This document shows positions 9,331 through 18,403 of a stretch of 41,926 nucleotides of DNA, in pieces (within the stretch, counting starts at the first letter, position 1; each line of letters begins with the position of its first letter). The position numbers were made by a program, and so were the translations under genes. The DNA is taken from assembly GCA_009784525.1 (NCBI GenBank), contig WRBM01000013.1, positions 1 through 41,926 of the forward strand, read 5' to 3'. Source of the DNA: Erysipelotrichales bacterium (GTDB taxonomy: Bacteria; Bacillota_I; Bacilli_A; Acholeplasmatales; WRBM01). The notes beneath the pieces were generated by a model. It was not told where the DNA came from, searched no databases, and was given only the letters and a program-made list of their open reading frames with translations.

Positions 9331-10515
9331 CTATTTGCGTTTAAGATCTTTTAAAAAGCTCGTGCCAATTGCTGGTTTCTCTAAATCAAAGTTATCCGCA
9401 ATCGTCGCACCAACATCCGCAAAAGAGTCTCTGGTTTTAAAATTGATTGCTTGCAGATTAGGATTATAAACAAGTAACGGAGCGTACTCTCTTGTATGAT
9501 CTGTTCCTTTATGACTAGGATCATTTCCATGATCAGCCGTCACAATTAATAAATCATCAGGGCCGATTTTAGCAAGTAAGATTTCTAACTTTTTGTCAAA
9601 TTCCTCTAAGCACTCAGCGTAACCTAATGGATCACGTCTATGCCCGTATAAAGCATCAAAATCAACAAGATTAGTAAATACCAATCCTTTAAAACTTTTT
9701 TCAGTGAGGGCAATTGTTACATCCATTCCCTCATCATTCGTGCTCGCCTTATGGCTTTCTGTGATTCCATAACCATCGAAAATATCTTTAATTTTACCGA
9801 CTGAAATAGAGGCTAATTTATTTTCTTCTAAACTATTTAGGACCGTTTTGGCAAAAGGTTTTAAAGCATAATCATGGCGATTTTGAGTTCGTTTAAAGTT
9901 CTCTTTAGAGTCACCGGTAAAAGGACGGGCAATAACTCTACCAACTTTCCACTCCTCTTTCAAAGTGATCTTACGGGCAATTTCACAAACTTCGTATAGT
10001 CGATTTAAGGGAATAACATCTTCATTTGCGGCTAACTGTAAAACTGAATCAGCTGAAGTATAGATAATAAATTCTTTTGTTTTTAATTGTTGCTCGCCAA
10101 GCTCCTTAATTATTTCAGTTCCGCTAGCGGCGATATTGCCAATGAATTTTTCGCCAGTTTGCTTTTCTAATTCTTGGATAAGTTCATCAGGAAAACCTGT
10201 ATCGGTAAAAGTCATAAATGGTTCTGTAACTTTTAAGCCCATTAATTCATAATGGCCAGTCATCGTATCTTTTCCCTTGGAAATCTCAGCTAAGCGACCA
10301 TAAGAACCAATTGGACTAGCCTCCTGATAACCTGATAAAACTGTTTCAATATTCCCTAAGCCAAGTGACTTTAGATTCTTAATTTGCAGCTTCTTTTTAG
10401 CTTTCAAAACTGAATTCAAAGTATGAGGATTATCATCATTAAAGTCCTTCGCATCAGGCAAAGCGCCGACACCAACTGAATCGATGATTACTAAAAATAT
10501 TCTTTTAAACTTCAT
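9331..10515 (-). CDS. deoB: Phosphopentomutase
   Basis: Interconverts (deoxy)ribose 1-phosphate and 5-phosphate in cytosolic nucleoside salvage. It belongs to the alkaline-phosphatase superfamily of metalloenzymes. The N-terminus has IDSVGVGALPDA (first metal Asp), the middle has DTMTGHYELMG with the threonine that carries phosphate, and the C-terminal part has TADHGNDPSHKGTDHTREY with the His/Asp metal ligands. I place the start at the ATG of MKFKRIF (394 residues). The TTG 12 bases upstream lies almost on the AGGAAGG ribosome binding site. It follows xerD by about 24 bp in one transcript; the order xerD-deoB also occurs in Bacillus (ripX-drm), where a purine nucleoside phosphorylase usually follows. 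No such gene is present here. Confidence 0.95.
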   Translation of the reverse strand: MKFKRIFLVIIDSVGVGALPDAKDFNDDNPHTLNSVLKAKKKLQIKNLKSLGLGNIETVLSGYQEASPIGSYGRLAEISKGKDTMTGHYELMGLKVTEPFMTFTDTGFPDELIQELEKQTGEKFIGNIAASGTEIIKELGEQQLKTKEFIIYTSADSVLQLAANEDVIPLNRLYEVCEIARKITLKEEWKVGRVIARPFTGDSKENFKRTQNRHDYALKPFAKTVLNSLEENKLASISVGKIKDIFDGYGITESHKASTNDEGMDVTIALTEKSFKGLVFTNLVDFDALYGHRRDPLGYAECLEEFDKKLEILLAKIGPDDLLIVTADHGNDPSHKGTDHTREYAPLLVYNPNLQAINFKTRDSFADVGATIADNFDLEKPAIGTSFLKDLKRK

Positions 10516-10538
10516 AATTATTTTCAAACCTTCCTATT

Positions 10539-11465
10539 TTATTGATTCTTTTTAGTTTTTGCTTTTACAACATGAGGATGACTTGTCTCATAAATTTCTT
10601 TAAGACGTTTCTTGTCCAGATGCGTATATATTTGCGTTGTACTGATATCTTCGTGACCTAAAAGTTCTTGTACAAAACGTAAATCGACACCATTATTTAA
10701 TAAATGTGAGGCAAAGGAATGCCTAATTGTATGCGGCGTAACATCTTTATAAACGCCAGCTTCAAGCGCGATTTTCTTTAAAAGTTTAAAAAAACCTTGT
10801 CTGGATAACCTCTTCCCGCTAGAATTTAAAAAAAGATAAGGTAAAGGTGCTTTAGATAATTTAGGTCTTACTTTAATAATATAATCTCTAAGCAAGTTCA
10901 AACAAGCATCATTTATTGGTAAGATTCTTTCCTTATCACCTTTACCACGAGCAATCAGATAACTTTGATTTATATGTAAATCAGAGGTTCTTAAGTCTAA
11001 AAGTTCAGAAACCCGAAGACCGGTTGCGTATAAGAGTTCTAACATTGCTTTGTTGCGCATGCCAAGTTCAGTATCTGTTTTTATTGAATCGAGAATCATA
11101 AATACATCTTCTTGATTTAAAACATTAGGTAATCTTTGTTCCTGTTTTGGACTTTTAAGGGTAAGTCCAAGATCTTCATCTGTCCAGGAATCTTTTCCTA
11201 GTGAAAGAAATTTATGGAGAGATCGTAAAGCTGAAATCTTTCTGGAGTAGGATGAAGCTTTTAAGTGATCCTTCTTTAAGGTATTTATATAATTCTTCAG
11301 ATGAATTTCTTCAAGTTCCCGAAAACTTTTTAGTTTCGGATATTTCTTTAAATAATAAACATAAGTACTGATATCGCGTTCATAGGCTAATACAGTATTT
11401 TTAGCTAGACCTAATTCATTTTGAAGATAGTATTTAAATTCTTTAAACTCATGTTCAATAGCCAT
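10539..11465 (-). CDS. xerD: Site-specific tyrosine recombinase XerD
   Basis: Tyrosine recombinase that resolves chromosome dimers at dif together with XerC, normally activated by FtsK at the septum. The N-terminal SAM-like core-binding domain covers about residues 1-105. The catalytic domain has all six active-site positions: Arg151 (ATGLRVSEL), Lys175 (GKGDKER), His245 and Arg248 (TPHTIRHSFASH), His271 (LLGHEDISTT) and Tyr280 (QIYTHL). At 308 residues it is a standard Xer length. An AAGGCGG ribosome binding site precedes the ATG, and the hemW stop is 12 bp upstream. The XerD rather than XerC assignment rests on the xerD-deoB gene order. Its substrate dif lies 2.7 kb downstream at 7843. Confidence 0.93.
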   Translation of the reverse strand: MAIEHEFKEFKYYLQNELGLAKNTVLAYERDISTYVYYLKKYPKLKSFRELEEIHLKNYINTLKKDHLKASSYSRKISALRSLHKFLSLGKDSWTDEDLGLTLKSPKQEQRLPNVLNQEDVFMILDSIKTDTELGMRNKAMLELLYATGLRVSELLDLRTSDLHINQSYLIARGKGDKERILPINDACLNLLRDYIIKVRPKLSKAPLPYLFLNSSGKRLSRQGFFKLLKKIALEAGVYKDVTPHTIRHSFASHLLNNGVDLRFVQELLGHEDISTTQIYTHLDKKRLKEIYETSHPHVVKAKTKKNQ

Positions 11466-11476
11466 AATTTACCGCC

Positions 11477-12574
11477 TTATACGAATTTTTCAAAAACTTG
11501 ATTAGAGATTAAAATTCCTTCTTCAGAAAGAAAGAGAAAACCATCTTGGAAAATCAACAATTTTTGCTTTATAAGTTCATTTACTATTGGATAATCCCTA
11601 AAAAAATCAATGTTGTATTTTAGATTAATCGCTACTATATTAAGTCCGGTTAAAAGCCTAAGGCCAAGAATTATCTCATAAGTCAATTGATCTTTTATAG
11701 TAAGTATTTCTTCAGACATAATTGGGCTTATTCTGTAATCCTTAAAATAATTGTTATTGTTATAACGAACATTATCAAGATAACCAGCTGCGCCGACACC
11801 GATTCCAATATATTTTTGATTGCGCCAGTAAAGAGTATTATGGAATGACTGATAATTATCTTTAGCAAAATTACTAATTTCATAATGAGTAAAATTATTA
11901 TTTTGTAAATTTTCTTTAGTTGTCTGGAAAAATTCAACAGATAAATCTTCATCAATTATTTTGTATTTATTTTTTTCAATTTCCAATTTAAGCATAGTTT
12001 TATCTTCAATCGATAAGCCATAATAGGAAATATGTTGGACATCTAAGTTGATAACTTCATTTAAATCAGCTTTCAAATCGCTTATTTTTTGCGTTGGAAT
12101 CGAATGAATCATATCAATACTGATATTATCAAAACCAGCTTCTTTTAGACTTTTGACAGCTTTTAAAACCAGCTGTTTATCATGATTACGTTTAAGTATT
12201 TTTAATAGTTCAGGCTGAAAACTTTGAACACCGATGGAAATGCGATTTATCTGATGTTTTTTTAAAATTTTGATTTGATTTTCTGTTAATAATTCTGGAT
12301 TAATTTCGATAGTAAATTCTTTCAAATGCAAGCCTTCGATACTGATATAAGATAATAATAAATCCAGCTCTTCATCACTTAATGAGTTGGGAGTTCCACC
12401 GCCAATATATACCGAACAAACTTCAAAGAAATGCTTACGATAACTTTCCATTTCTACTTTTAAGGATTGCAGATATTCTTTGATCATTTCTCTTGAATTG
12501 GCAATCCGTTTAGGAAAATCACAGTATGAACAAATTGTCTGGCAAAATGGTATATGAATATATAGACCTAACAT
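11477..12574 (-). CDS. hemW: Radical SAM heme chaperone HemW-like protein
   Basis: Member of the HemN/HemW radical S-adenosylmethionine family. The 4Fe-4S motif CQTICSYC gives Cys11, Cys15 and Cys18. YIGGGTPNSL (SAM-binding glycine motif), EINPE and RISIGVQSFQ follow. At 365 residues it has HemW length, shorter than coproporphyrinogen dehydrogenase HemN. Family knowledge suggests heme binding and transfer rather than porphyrin oxidation. No heme-synthesis genes are nearby, so the role in this organism is open. The GGGAGG ribosome binding site is strong. The pairing of lepA with hemW is common in Bacillota; here a short plus-strand gene separates them. Confidence 0.88.
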   Translation of the reverse strand: MLGLYIHIPFCQTICSYCDFPKRIANSREMIKEYLQSLKVEMESYRKHFFEVCSVYIGGGTPNSLSDEELDLLLSYISIEGLHLKEFTIEINPELLTENQIKILKKHQINRISIGVQSFQPELLKILKRNHDKQLVLKAVKSLKEAGFDNISIDMIHSIPTQKISDLKADLNEVINLDVQHISYYGLSIEDKTMLKLEIEKNKYKIIDEDLSVEFFQTTKENLQNNNFTHYEISNFAKDNYQSFHNTLYWRNQKYIGIGVGAAGYLDNVRYNNNNYFKDYRISPIMSEEILTIKDQLTYEIILGLRLLTGLNIVAINLKYNIDFFRDYPIVNELIKQKLLIFQDGFLFLSEEGILISNQVFEKFV

Positions 12575-12622
12575 TTACTTTCCTCCCGGCTGTGAAAAAA
12601 TGTGAAAAAAATCGTAAAATAG

Positions 12623-12651
12623 TTGACTTTAAAAGCATTATTAGATATAAT
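12623..12651 (+). promoter_or_regulatory. Near-consensus promoter for the 36-codon gene
   Basis: TTGACT (12623-12628) and TATAAT (12646-12651) are separated by exactly 17 bp. A transcript would start near 12658, 30 bp before the TTG start of the small gene. Confidence 0.85.
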
Positions 12652-12687
12652 ATAAACGAGTAATATTATTGAAAAGAGGTAAAAAGC

Positions 12688-12798
12688 TTGAGAAAATTTA
12701 TTTTTATATTAGAAATTGTCTTATTTCTGACGTTAGTTGTCAGTATGTCATTATATGCTTTAAGAATATTTGGTGTCTTAGCACACTTCTTTTCCTAA
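12688..12798 (+). CDS. Small single-pass membrane protein (36 aa), TTG start
   Basis: The reading frame begins with TTG after a GAAAAGAGGT ribosome binding site spaced 7-8 bp upstream. It encodes MRKFIFILEIVLFLTLVV and continues to end in LAHFFS. A short basic N-terminus precedes one hydrophobic helix (about residues 4-32), so a small membrane peptide is expected. A near-consensus promoter lies upstream and a strong hairpin terminator 21 bp after the stop, so this is a complete compact transcription unit. The size and topology recall small Firmicutes membrane proteins such as Prli42 or DUF4044 members, but I see no motif that proves membership. It runs opposite to lepA and hemW on either side. 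Function unknown. Confidence 0.75.
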   Translation: MRKFIFILEIVLFLTLVVSMSLYALRIFGVLAHFFS

Positions 12799-12818
12799 AT
12801 ATTTTAAATTTAATTAAT

Positions 12819-12845
12819 AAAAAACTCCCTTTCCGGGAGTTTTTC
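12819..12845. terminator. Bidirectional terminator between the small gene and lepA
   Basis: ACTCCC pairs with GGGAGT around a 5-base loop, flanked by A's on the left and T's on the right. It can therefore stop the small plus-strand gene and lepA from the minus strand. Confidence 0.88.
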
Positions 12846-12871
12846 TTATTGAGAATTCCCAATTTTACTCT

Positions 12872-14704
12872 CTAATCTTCATCGTTAGCCAAGATAGCCA
12901 TAAAAGCTTCTTGTGGAACTTCAATACTACCAACGGCTTTCATCCGTTTTTTTCCGGCTTTTTGCTTATCTAAAAGCTTTTTCTTACGGCTAATATCACC
13001 ACCATAACACTTAGCTAAAACGTCTTTGCGTAAAGCCTTAATTGTGCTTCTGGCAATTATTTTATTATTTAAAGAAGCCTGTACTGGCACTTCAAACTGC
13101 TGTCTTGGAATTAAATCCTTAAGTTTATCAGTAATAATCTTTCCGCGATTATAAGCAAAATCTTTGTGAACGATAACGGACAAGGCATCTACTATTTCGC
13201 CATTAAGAAGAATATCCATTTTCTGGAGTTTTGATTCTTTATATTCGCCCATTTCATAATCAAACGAAGCGTAGCCCTTAGTAGCTGATTTTAAGCGATC
13301 AAAAAAATCATAAACGATTTCTGAAAGCGGAATTTCATATTTAATTGTAACTCGGCGTTCGTTAAAATATTGGATATCAATAAAAATACCGCGCTTCTTC
13401 TGACAAATTTCCATAATTGGTCCAACATAATCAGTCGGAGCCATAATGGAGGCTTTTACATAAGGCTCTTCTATATAAGAAATTCTTTGTGGTGGTGGTA
13501 GTTGGGCAGGATTATCGACTTTAAGCATTGTCCCATCAGTTAAATAAACATCATAAATAACCGAAGGCGCTGTCGCAATCAATTCAATATTAAATTCACG
13601 ATTTATACGCTCTTGAATAATATCCATATGTAATAATCCTAAAAAACCAGTCCGAAAACCAAAACCTAAGGCCTGAGAGGTTTCTGGTTCATATAATAAG
13701 GATGCATCATTAAGTTTAAGTTTATCTAAAGCATCTTTTAGCGCAACAAATTTACTAGCATCAATCGGATAAAGTCCACAGAAAACAACTGGATTTAAAA
13801 TCCGATAACCAGGTAAGGCTTTATTTGTAGGATTAGTTGTCGATGTAATTGTATCACCGACCCGAACGGTATTTATTTCTTTGATTGAAGCCGTTAAAAA
13901 GCCAACATCGCCAGCAGTTAAAAAGTCTCTTTTTTCTTCTTTCGGAGTCATTACGCCAACATCAATAACTTCATAACTAGCACCAGTTGCGATCATTTTT
14001 ATTTTATCACCCTTACGAATTGTCCCATTAACAACTCTGATATAAGGAATAACACCGCGATAAATATCATATTCCGAGTCAAAAACTAAAGCTTCTAAGG
14101 GAGCGTCAATCTTTCCTTCGGGAGCTGGAATATATTTAACGATATTTTCTAAGATTTCCGGAATACCTATTCCTTCTTTGGCACTCGCAAATACTAAGCC
14201 TGAAGTATCTAGGCCGATTGTTTCTTCAACTTCTTTTTTGATTCTTTCCGGATCAGCTGAAGGTAAATCAATTTTATTGATAACTGGCACAATCTCTAAA
14301 TTTGCATCTAATGCTAAATAAACATTAGCTAATGTCTGAGCTTCAATTCCTTGTGAGGCATCAACGACTAAAATTGCCCCTTCACAAGCTGCCAGTGAAC
14401 GGCTGACTTCATAAGTAAAGTCAACGTGACCCGGTGTATCAATTAAATGAAAAATATAGTCTTCACCATTTTTAGCTTTATATTTAAGCTGTACGGCATT
14501 AAGCTTAATAGTAATGCCTCGTTCGCGTTCCAGTTCCATAGAGTCAAGAAGCTGGTCCTTTTTTTCCCTTTGGGTAATCATACCAGTAACTTCTAAAATT
14601 CTATCAGCTAGTGTAGATTTACCGTGATCTATATGCGCTATAATCGAAAAATTTCGAATATTTTTTTGTCGTGCTTTAAGTATTTCCAATTCTTTTTGGT
14701 TCAT
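12872..14704 (-). CDS. lepA: Elongation factor 4 (LepA)
   Basis: Ribosome-associated translational GTPase that acts on stalled or mistranslocated ribosomes and in ribosome biogenesis. G1 is AHIDHGKS (residues 23-30), the switch I region includes RERGITIK, G3 is DTPGH and G4 is NKIDLP. EF-G-like domains II, III and V follow. The LepA-specific C-terminal domain ends in the basic segment [20 protein letters not shown] and then [11 protein letters not shown]. At 610 residues it is full length. It has its own near-consensus promoter (TTGACT, 17 bp, TATAAT) and an AAGAGGA ribosome binding site. Transcription ends at the shared hairpin near 12830. Confidence 0.97.
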   Translation of the reverse strand: MNQKELEILKARQKNIRNFSIIAHIDHGKSTLADRILEVTGMITQREKKDQLLDSMELERERGITIKLNAVQLKYKAKNGEDYIFHLIDTPGHVDFTYEVSRSLAACEGAILVVDASQGIEAQTLANVYLALDANLEIVPVINKIDLPSADPERIKKEVEETIGLDTSGLVFASAKEGIGIPEILENIVKYIPAPEGKIDAPLEALVFDSEYDIYRGVIPYIRVVNGTIRKGDKIKMIATGASYEVIDVGVMTPKEEKRDFLTAGDVGFLTASIKEINTVRVGDTITSTTNPTNKALPGYRILNPVVFCGLYPIDASKFVALKDALDKLKLNDASLLYEPETSQALGFGFRTGFLGLLHMDIIQERINREFNIELIATAPSVIYDVYLTDGTMLKVDNPAQLPPPQRISYIEEPYVKASIMAPTDYVGPIMEICQKKRGIFIDIQYFNERRVTIKYEIPLSEIVYDFFDRLKSATKGYASFDYEMGEYKESKLQKMDILLNGEIVDALSVIVHKDFAYNRGKIITDKLKDLIPRQQFEVPVQASLNNKIIARSTIKALRKDVLAKCYGGDISRKKKLLDKQKAGKKRMKAVGSIEVPQEAFMAILANDED

Positions 14705-14748
14705 ATATTGAGTCCTCTTTCAGATAAGCATAAAATTCATCTAGGAAT

Positions 14749-14777
14749 ATTATAAGTAAATATCAACAAAAAGTCAA
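14749..14777 (-). promoter_or_regulatory. lepA promoter
   Basis: On the minus strand, TTGACT (14777-14772) and TATAAT (14754-14749) are separated by 17 bp, ending 45 bp before the lepA ATG. An 8-bp perfect inverted repeat (TAAATAAT/ATTATTTA) lies just upstream at about 14789-14807; its role is unknown. Confidence 0.8.
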
Positions 14778-14816
14778 TAAAACAGCCTTAAATAATAGAA
14801 TTATTTAGATAAAAAT

Positions 14817-14847
14817 AAATAAAAAAAGAGAAATAATCAATTCTCTT
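14817..14847 (-). terminator. Terminator of the DUF5677-like gene
   Basis: On the minus strand AAGAGAA pairs with TTCTCTT and is followed by a T run. It starts 7 bp after the stop codon. Confidence 0.75.
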
Positions 14848-14853
14848 AATCCT

Positions 14854-16008
14854 TTATGCTGAAAATTTAATTGCTATTATATCATTATTATTTTTAAGTT
14901 GTTCTAAATCTCGGTTTATTGACCAAATTAAATTTGTATAGTCTTCTTCTTGACTAAAATACTTTTGTTTGTTTGTCTCTAGGTATTGAATTAACTGAGG
15001 TGTGAGGTGAGATATAGTATCATATAGGTCTTGCATTACAGATGCATAATACATTTCACTGCTAATTGCTAGCATCTTTCCTGAAGAATGAATAATCATA
15101 CTTGCATTAGCAAAAGCATCATACCTTTGACTTTGACCAGCAAAAGCCTGCAATCCATTTTTAAAGTTTAATTCATATGATTTATTGAATTCGCATTTAA
15201 AGTCATCTATCTCAAGTAGCCAACCATAATTAATGTAGTTGCGACGTTTTTTTTCTCCCGAGTCCTTCATCTTTCCTTTAAGCTCTTCTTCTAATTCTTT
15301 ATTATCGTACCACTGAAGATTATAAAATCTTTGATGATTCCAATATGCATCAATTGCAGATTCATCACTTTTCAATAATACAGTAATAATGCATTCTTGC
15401 TCATGAAGTTGTCTCCACAAAGGAACTGCAGAACTTCCTTGTCCTTCTGCGATTAAATTTACGATTGCTTTAACTGCGCTCATAAAATAGATTATTAAAG
15501 TTGAAATTATACATTGTTGTTTATTTGTATATTCTGCCATTTTTGCTATTATTCTGTCTGCGAAAATTTTATATACAATTATTTCGGGGGAGTTCATTGT
15601 TGCTTCTGTCAAAAAATTTACCTTGTGCAAGTCACCAACCAAGATATTTCCTGATACAACATTAATTAATTCAGCTTGATATTCCTTGGAATTTTGTTTA
15701 GCTATTCTTTCTGCATCGCCTAAATATGAAGTATAAAAGCGATGATAGTAGTATATTTGTTCAATAATCCTACCTTGCTCCATTGTGTCATAAGTAATAT
15801 CAAAATCTAAAGGATTTATTGAAAAATCAAGAAGCTTGCTATGACATTCTTTCAAAACTTCAAAAAAAATATTTTTTACAAATTTCTGTTTAACAATGCC
15901 TTTCATATTCCTGTGTTGAATTTTTTTCCACTGATAATCGAACATTTGCTCAAAAATGACATCTGTAATTTTTTTCATATCTTGTATAGGATCTAACATT
16001 TTCATCAT
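14854..16008 (-). CDS. Conserved hypothetical protein, DUF5677-like
   Basis: A 384-residue soluble protein, mostly helical. The central segment (AVPLWRQLHEQECIITVLL, a long basic/acidic linker, then AFANASMIIHSSGKML) resembles the DUF5677 family, whose function is not established. No signal peptide, membrane helix or enzymatic motif is visible. The start is the ATG at 16008, because AAAGGGG lies 9 bp upstream; an ATG at 16005 is an alternative and the longer frame upstream lacks a ribosome binding site. It has its own promoter and terminator, so it is a one-gene unit between lepA and ahpCF. This suggests an inserted accessory gene. Family assignment is tentative. Confidence 0.6.
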   Translation of the reverse strand: MMKMLDPIQDMKKITDVIFEQMFDYQWKKIQHRNMKGIVKQKFVKNIFFEVLKECHSKLLDFSINPLDFDITYDTMEQGRIIEQIYYYHRFYTSYLGDAERIAKQNSKEYQAELINVVSGNILVGDLHKVNFLTEATMNSPEIIVYKIFADRIIAKMAEYTNKQQCIISTLIIYFMSAVKAIVNLIAEGQGSSAVPLWRQLHEQECIITVLLKSDESAIDAYWNHQRFYNLQWYDNKELEEELKGKMKDSGEKKRRNYINYGWLLEIDDFKCEFNKSYELNFKNGLQAFAGQSQRYDAFANASMIIHSSGKMLAISSEMYYASVMQDLYDTISHLTPQLIQYLETNKQKYFSQEEDYTNLIWSINRDLEQLKNNNDIIAIKFSA

Positions 16009-16030
16009 TTTAATATGCCCCTTTATTACA

Positions 16031-16059
16031 AATATATCATTTATGAAATTAATATGCAA
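16031..16059 (-). promoter_or_regulatory. Promoter of the DUF5677-like gene
   Basis: On the minus strand TTGCAT (16059-16054) and TATATT (16036-16031) are separated by 17 bp, about 22 bp before the chosen ATG. Confidence 0.6.
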
Positions 16060-16075
16060 GTATAATCGTTCGACA

Positions 16076-16113
16076 TATAAAAAAACTGCCTCAGTTTTAA
16101 TCTAAAGCAGTTT
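16076..16113 (-). terminator. Terminator of ahpCF
   Basis: On the minus strand AAACTGC pairs with GCAGTTT around a longer interior loop and is followed by seven T's. It lies just after the ahpF stop. Confidence 0.75.
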
Positions 16114-16118
16114 ATTAA

Positions 16119-17735
16119 CTATTTACTTTCCAAAAGCGCAACAAGCTCTTCAAGACTTTTCTTGCCAAAGATTACTTCCTGATCGTTAATAATCAGGGCA
16201 GGCACACTCATAATACTATGTTGATCGCGTAAGTCCTTAAAATACTTCAAATCAATCATTTCGGCACTTATATTTTCGTTTAAAGCGCTTAAACGATTTA
16301 CAGCTTGTACGACATCTGGACACATTGTACAAGATAAAGAAATGCCGACTTTTAAATTTAGCTTTTTATTTAATAATTTAATTCTTTGAAGTAAAACTTC
16401 ATCGATTCTCTGGCCTGGACCCGCAACATTATAGATAGCTAGAATGAAAGACTCTAACTCATGCCCGCCAGGGACACCAGAGAAACTAATCCGGCTATAG
16501 TTACCATCTTTATCAAATATGGCTATCAAAGGATAGCTTCCAACCCCTATTTTAGCCTCTAATTCAGGCTTTTCGCCCTGATAATGAATATTGATGCTAA
16601 CTTTGTTAGTAAGCGCCTTAAAATCGGTTAGGAAAGCCTTAATATTAGTAGATAGTTCGTTATCTTTTAATAATATAGCATTTAAGGTTACTTTGCTTTC
16701 ACAACGATCCATAACATATCTAATCTGATTTTTAATTTCATCGCTAAAAAAATCTTCCTGAACTTGCTTGCTTTCTTTGTTCTCAATAACAATCCCAAGT
16801 TTTTCTTTTGTCTGTTCGATATATTTCTCGGCACTAGTTGAGGCAATTGCGCCATCAGAAGTGGCGGTTACTAGTTGCCTAAGTCTTTTTGGCCTTAAAT
16901 CACCAGCTACATAAATACCAGCTATATTTGTTTCCATTTCCTCATTGCCAAGAACATAACCTGCTTTATCTGTTTCAATTGAATCGCGGATAATATCACT
17001 GATAGGTTCATAACCAATAAAAACAAAAATTCCAAAAGTTGTCTCTGATTCAAAAACCCAACTTTCTTTAGTTTGATTATTAATAAACTTAGCCTTCTTT
17101 AAAACATTTTCACCACGGGCATAAACAATTTCTGTATTATATTTAACCTCAATTTTTTTATTACTTAAAACCTTATCGATGATTGTTTTTGAACAAGTGA
17201 ATTCAGGTTCCCTAACGATAATTGTAACTTTACTAGCAAATCTAGTTAGATAGATTGCTTCTTCGGCTGCCGCAAAACCACCACCGATCACAAAAACTTC
17301 CCTGTCAGTAAAGAATTCGCCATCACAAGTTGCACAATAACCAATACCTCTGCCAGCAAATTCAACTTCACCTTCAAAGCCTAGTTTACGGGGTTTTGCG
17401 CCTGTTGCAACAATAACAGCAATTGCTTCATAATTGTGGTTTGAACTAGTTTTAAGTTTTTTGACATCACCTTTGAAATCTACTTCTGTTACATCTTCAA
17501 AAACAAATTCTACGCCAAAATTAACTGCTTGTTTCTTCATCTCCATCGTTAAGGCTGCACCGCTTGTTGAAAATACTCCCGGATAATTTACAACTTCGGC
17601 AGTTATTTTTATCTGACCACCAATATCCGATTTTTCCAGCACTAAAGTTTTTAATTTAGCCCGACCCGCATAGATAGCCGCACTTAGTCCTGCTGGACCG
17701 CCCCCAATAATTATTAAATCATATAAGTTATTCAT
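16119..17735 (-). CDS. ahpF: AhpF-type peroxiredoxin reductase with permuted domain order
   Basis: NAD(P)H-dependent flavoprotein that re-reduces AhpC. Residues 1-305 form a complete thioredoxin-reductase unit: FAD motif GGGPAGLSA, redox pair Cys134/Cys137 in CATCDGEFF, NAD(P) motif IGGGFAAAEEA, and the late FAD motif VAGDLRPKRLRQ. Residues about 325-538 look like the two-thioredoxin-fold N-terminal domain of classic AhpF, with SFSGVPGGHELESF and the redox pair Cys469/Cys472 in SLSCTMCPDVVQ. In E. coli AhpF that domain comes first, so the order here is reversed. The start is the ATG of MNNLYD after AAGGAAGGTGAG; the upstream frame lacks a ribosome binding site. It follows ahpC by 63 bp. Confidence 0.9.
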   Translation of the reverse strand: MNNLYDLIIIGGGPAGLSAAIYAGRAKLKTLVLEKSDIGGQIKITAEVVNYPGVFSTSGAALTMEMKKQAVNFGVEFVFEDVTEVDFKGDVKKLKTSSNHNYEAIAVIVATGAKPRKLGFEGEVEFAGRGIGYCATCDGEFFTDREVFVIGGGFAAAEEAIYLTRFASKVTIIVREPEFTCSKTIIDKVLSNKKIEVKYNTEIVYARGENVLKKAKFINNQTKESWVFESETTFGIFVFIGYEPISDIIRDSIETDKAGYVLGNEEMETNIAGIYVAGDLRPKRLRQLVTATSDGAIASTSAEKYIEQTKEKLGIVIENKESKQVQEDFFSDEIKNQIRYVMDRCESKVTLNAILLKDNELSTNIKAFLTDFKALTNKVSINIHYQGEKPELEAKIGVGSYPLIAIFDKDGNYSRISFSGVPGGHELESFILAIYNVAGPGQRIDEVLLQRIKLLNKKLNLKVGISLSCTMCPDVVQAVNRLSALNENISAEMIDLKYFKDLRDQHSIMSVPALIINDQEVIFGKKSLEELVALLESK

Positions 17736-17798
17736 AGTCTCACCTTCCTTATTAAATAATAAAGTCACAGGCTAATATTGCCTGTGGCTTAACAGTAA

Positions 17799-18362
17799 TT
17801 ATAATTTACCGATTAAATCCAAGCTCGGCTTTAATGTTTCAGCGCCTGGTTTCCATTTAGCTGGACAAACTTGATCACCGTTTTTAGCAACAAACTGAGC
17901 TGCCTGGACTTTTCTTAAAAGCTCAGCGGAATCTCTTCCGATATTATTAGCGTTAACTTCATAAGAAACAATTTCTCCGTTTGGATTAACGATGAAAGTT
18001 CCTCTTAAAGCTAGCCCTTCTTCTGGAATAAGTACTTCAAAATCCTGTGAAATTTTGTGTGTTGGATCCGCAAGCATCGGATATTTGATTTTTTTAATCG
18101 TATCTGATGTATCATGCCAAGCTTTATGAGTGAAATGTGTATCAGTTGATACTGAATAAATTTCACAACCAATTTTTGTGAACTCAGCATAATTATCGGC
18201 TAAATCACCAAGCTCTGTTGGACATACAAATGTAAAATCCGCTGGATAAAAGAAAAATACACTCCATTTTCCTTTGATACTTTCATTCGATACAGGCACA
18301 AATTCACCATTTAAATAAGCTGTTGCCTTAAATTCCCCTACCTTTTTACCAATCATTGACAT
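17799..18362 (-). CDS. ahpC: Alkyl hydroperoxide reductase subunit C (2-Cys peroxiredoxin)
   Basis: Cytosolic peroxidase that reduces hydrogen peroxide and organic hydroperoxides and is recycled by the downstream AhpF. The peroxidatic Cys47 lies in DFTFVCPTE and the resolving Cys166 in DQVCPAKWKPG. The GGLG-like loop region reads PEEGLALRGTF, and the C-terminal helix matches typical AhpC. At 187 residues it has the usual bacterial length. An AAGGAG ribosome binding site lies 8 bp before the ATG. A promoter and a Fur/PerR-type box lie upstream, consistent with induction by peroxide or metal limitation. Confidence 0.96.
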   Translation of the reverse strand: MSMIGKKVGEFKATAYLNGEFVPVSNESIKGKWSVFFFYPADFTFVCPTELGDLADNYAEFTKIGCEIYSVSTDTHFTHKAWHDTSDTIKKIKYPMLADPTHKISQDFEVLIPEEGLALRGTFIVNPNGEIVSYEVNANNIGRDSAELLRKVQAAQFVAKNGDQVCPAKWKPGAETLKPSLDLIGKL

Positions 18363-18403
18363 ATTATTTTCTCCTTTTTATTTTACGATAATCATACCTA
18401 AAT

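Noticed and set aside
12669-12875. 68-codon plus-strand frame overlapping the small membrane gene
   Set aside because: It overlaps the 36-codon gene in another frame, reads through the terminator hairpin, and its TTG start overlaps the ribosome binding site region of the better candidate.
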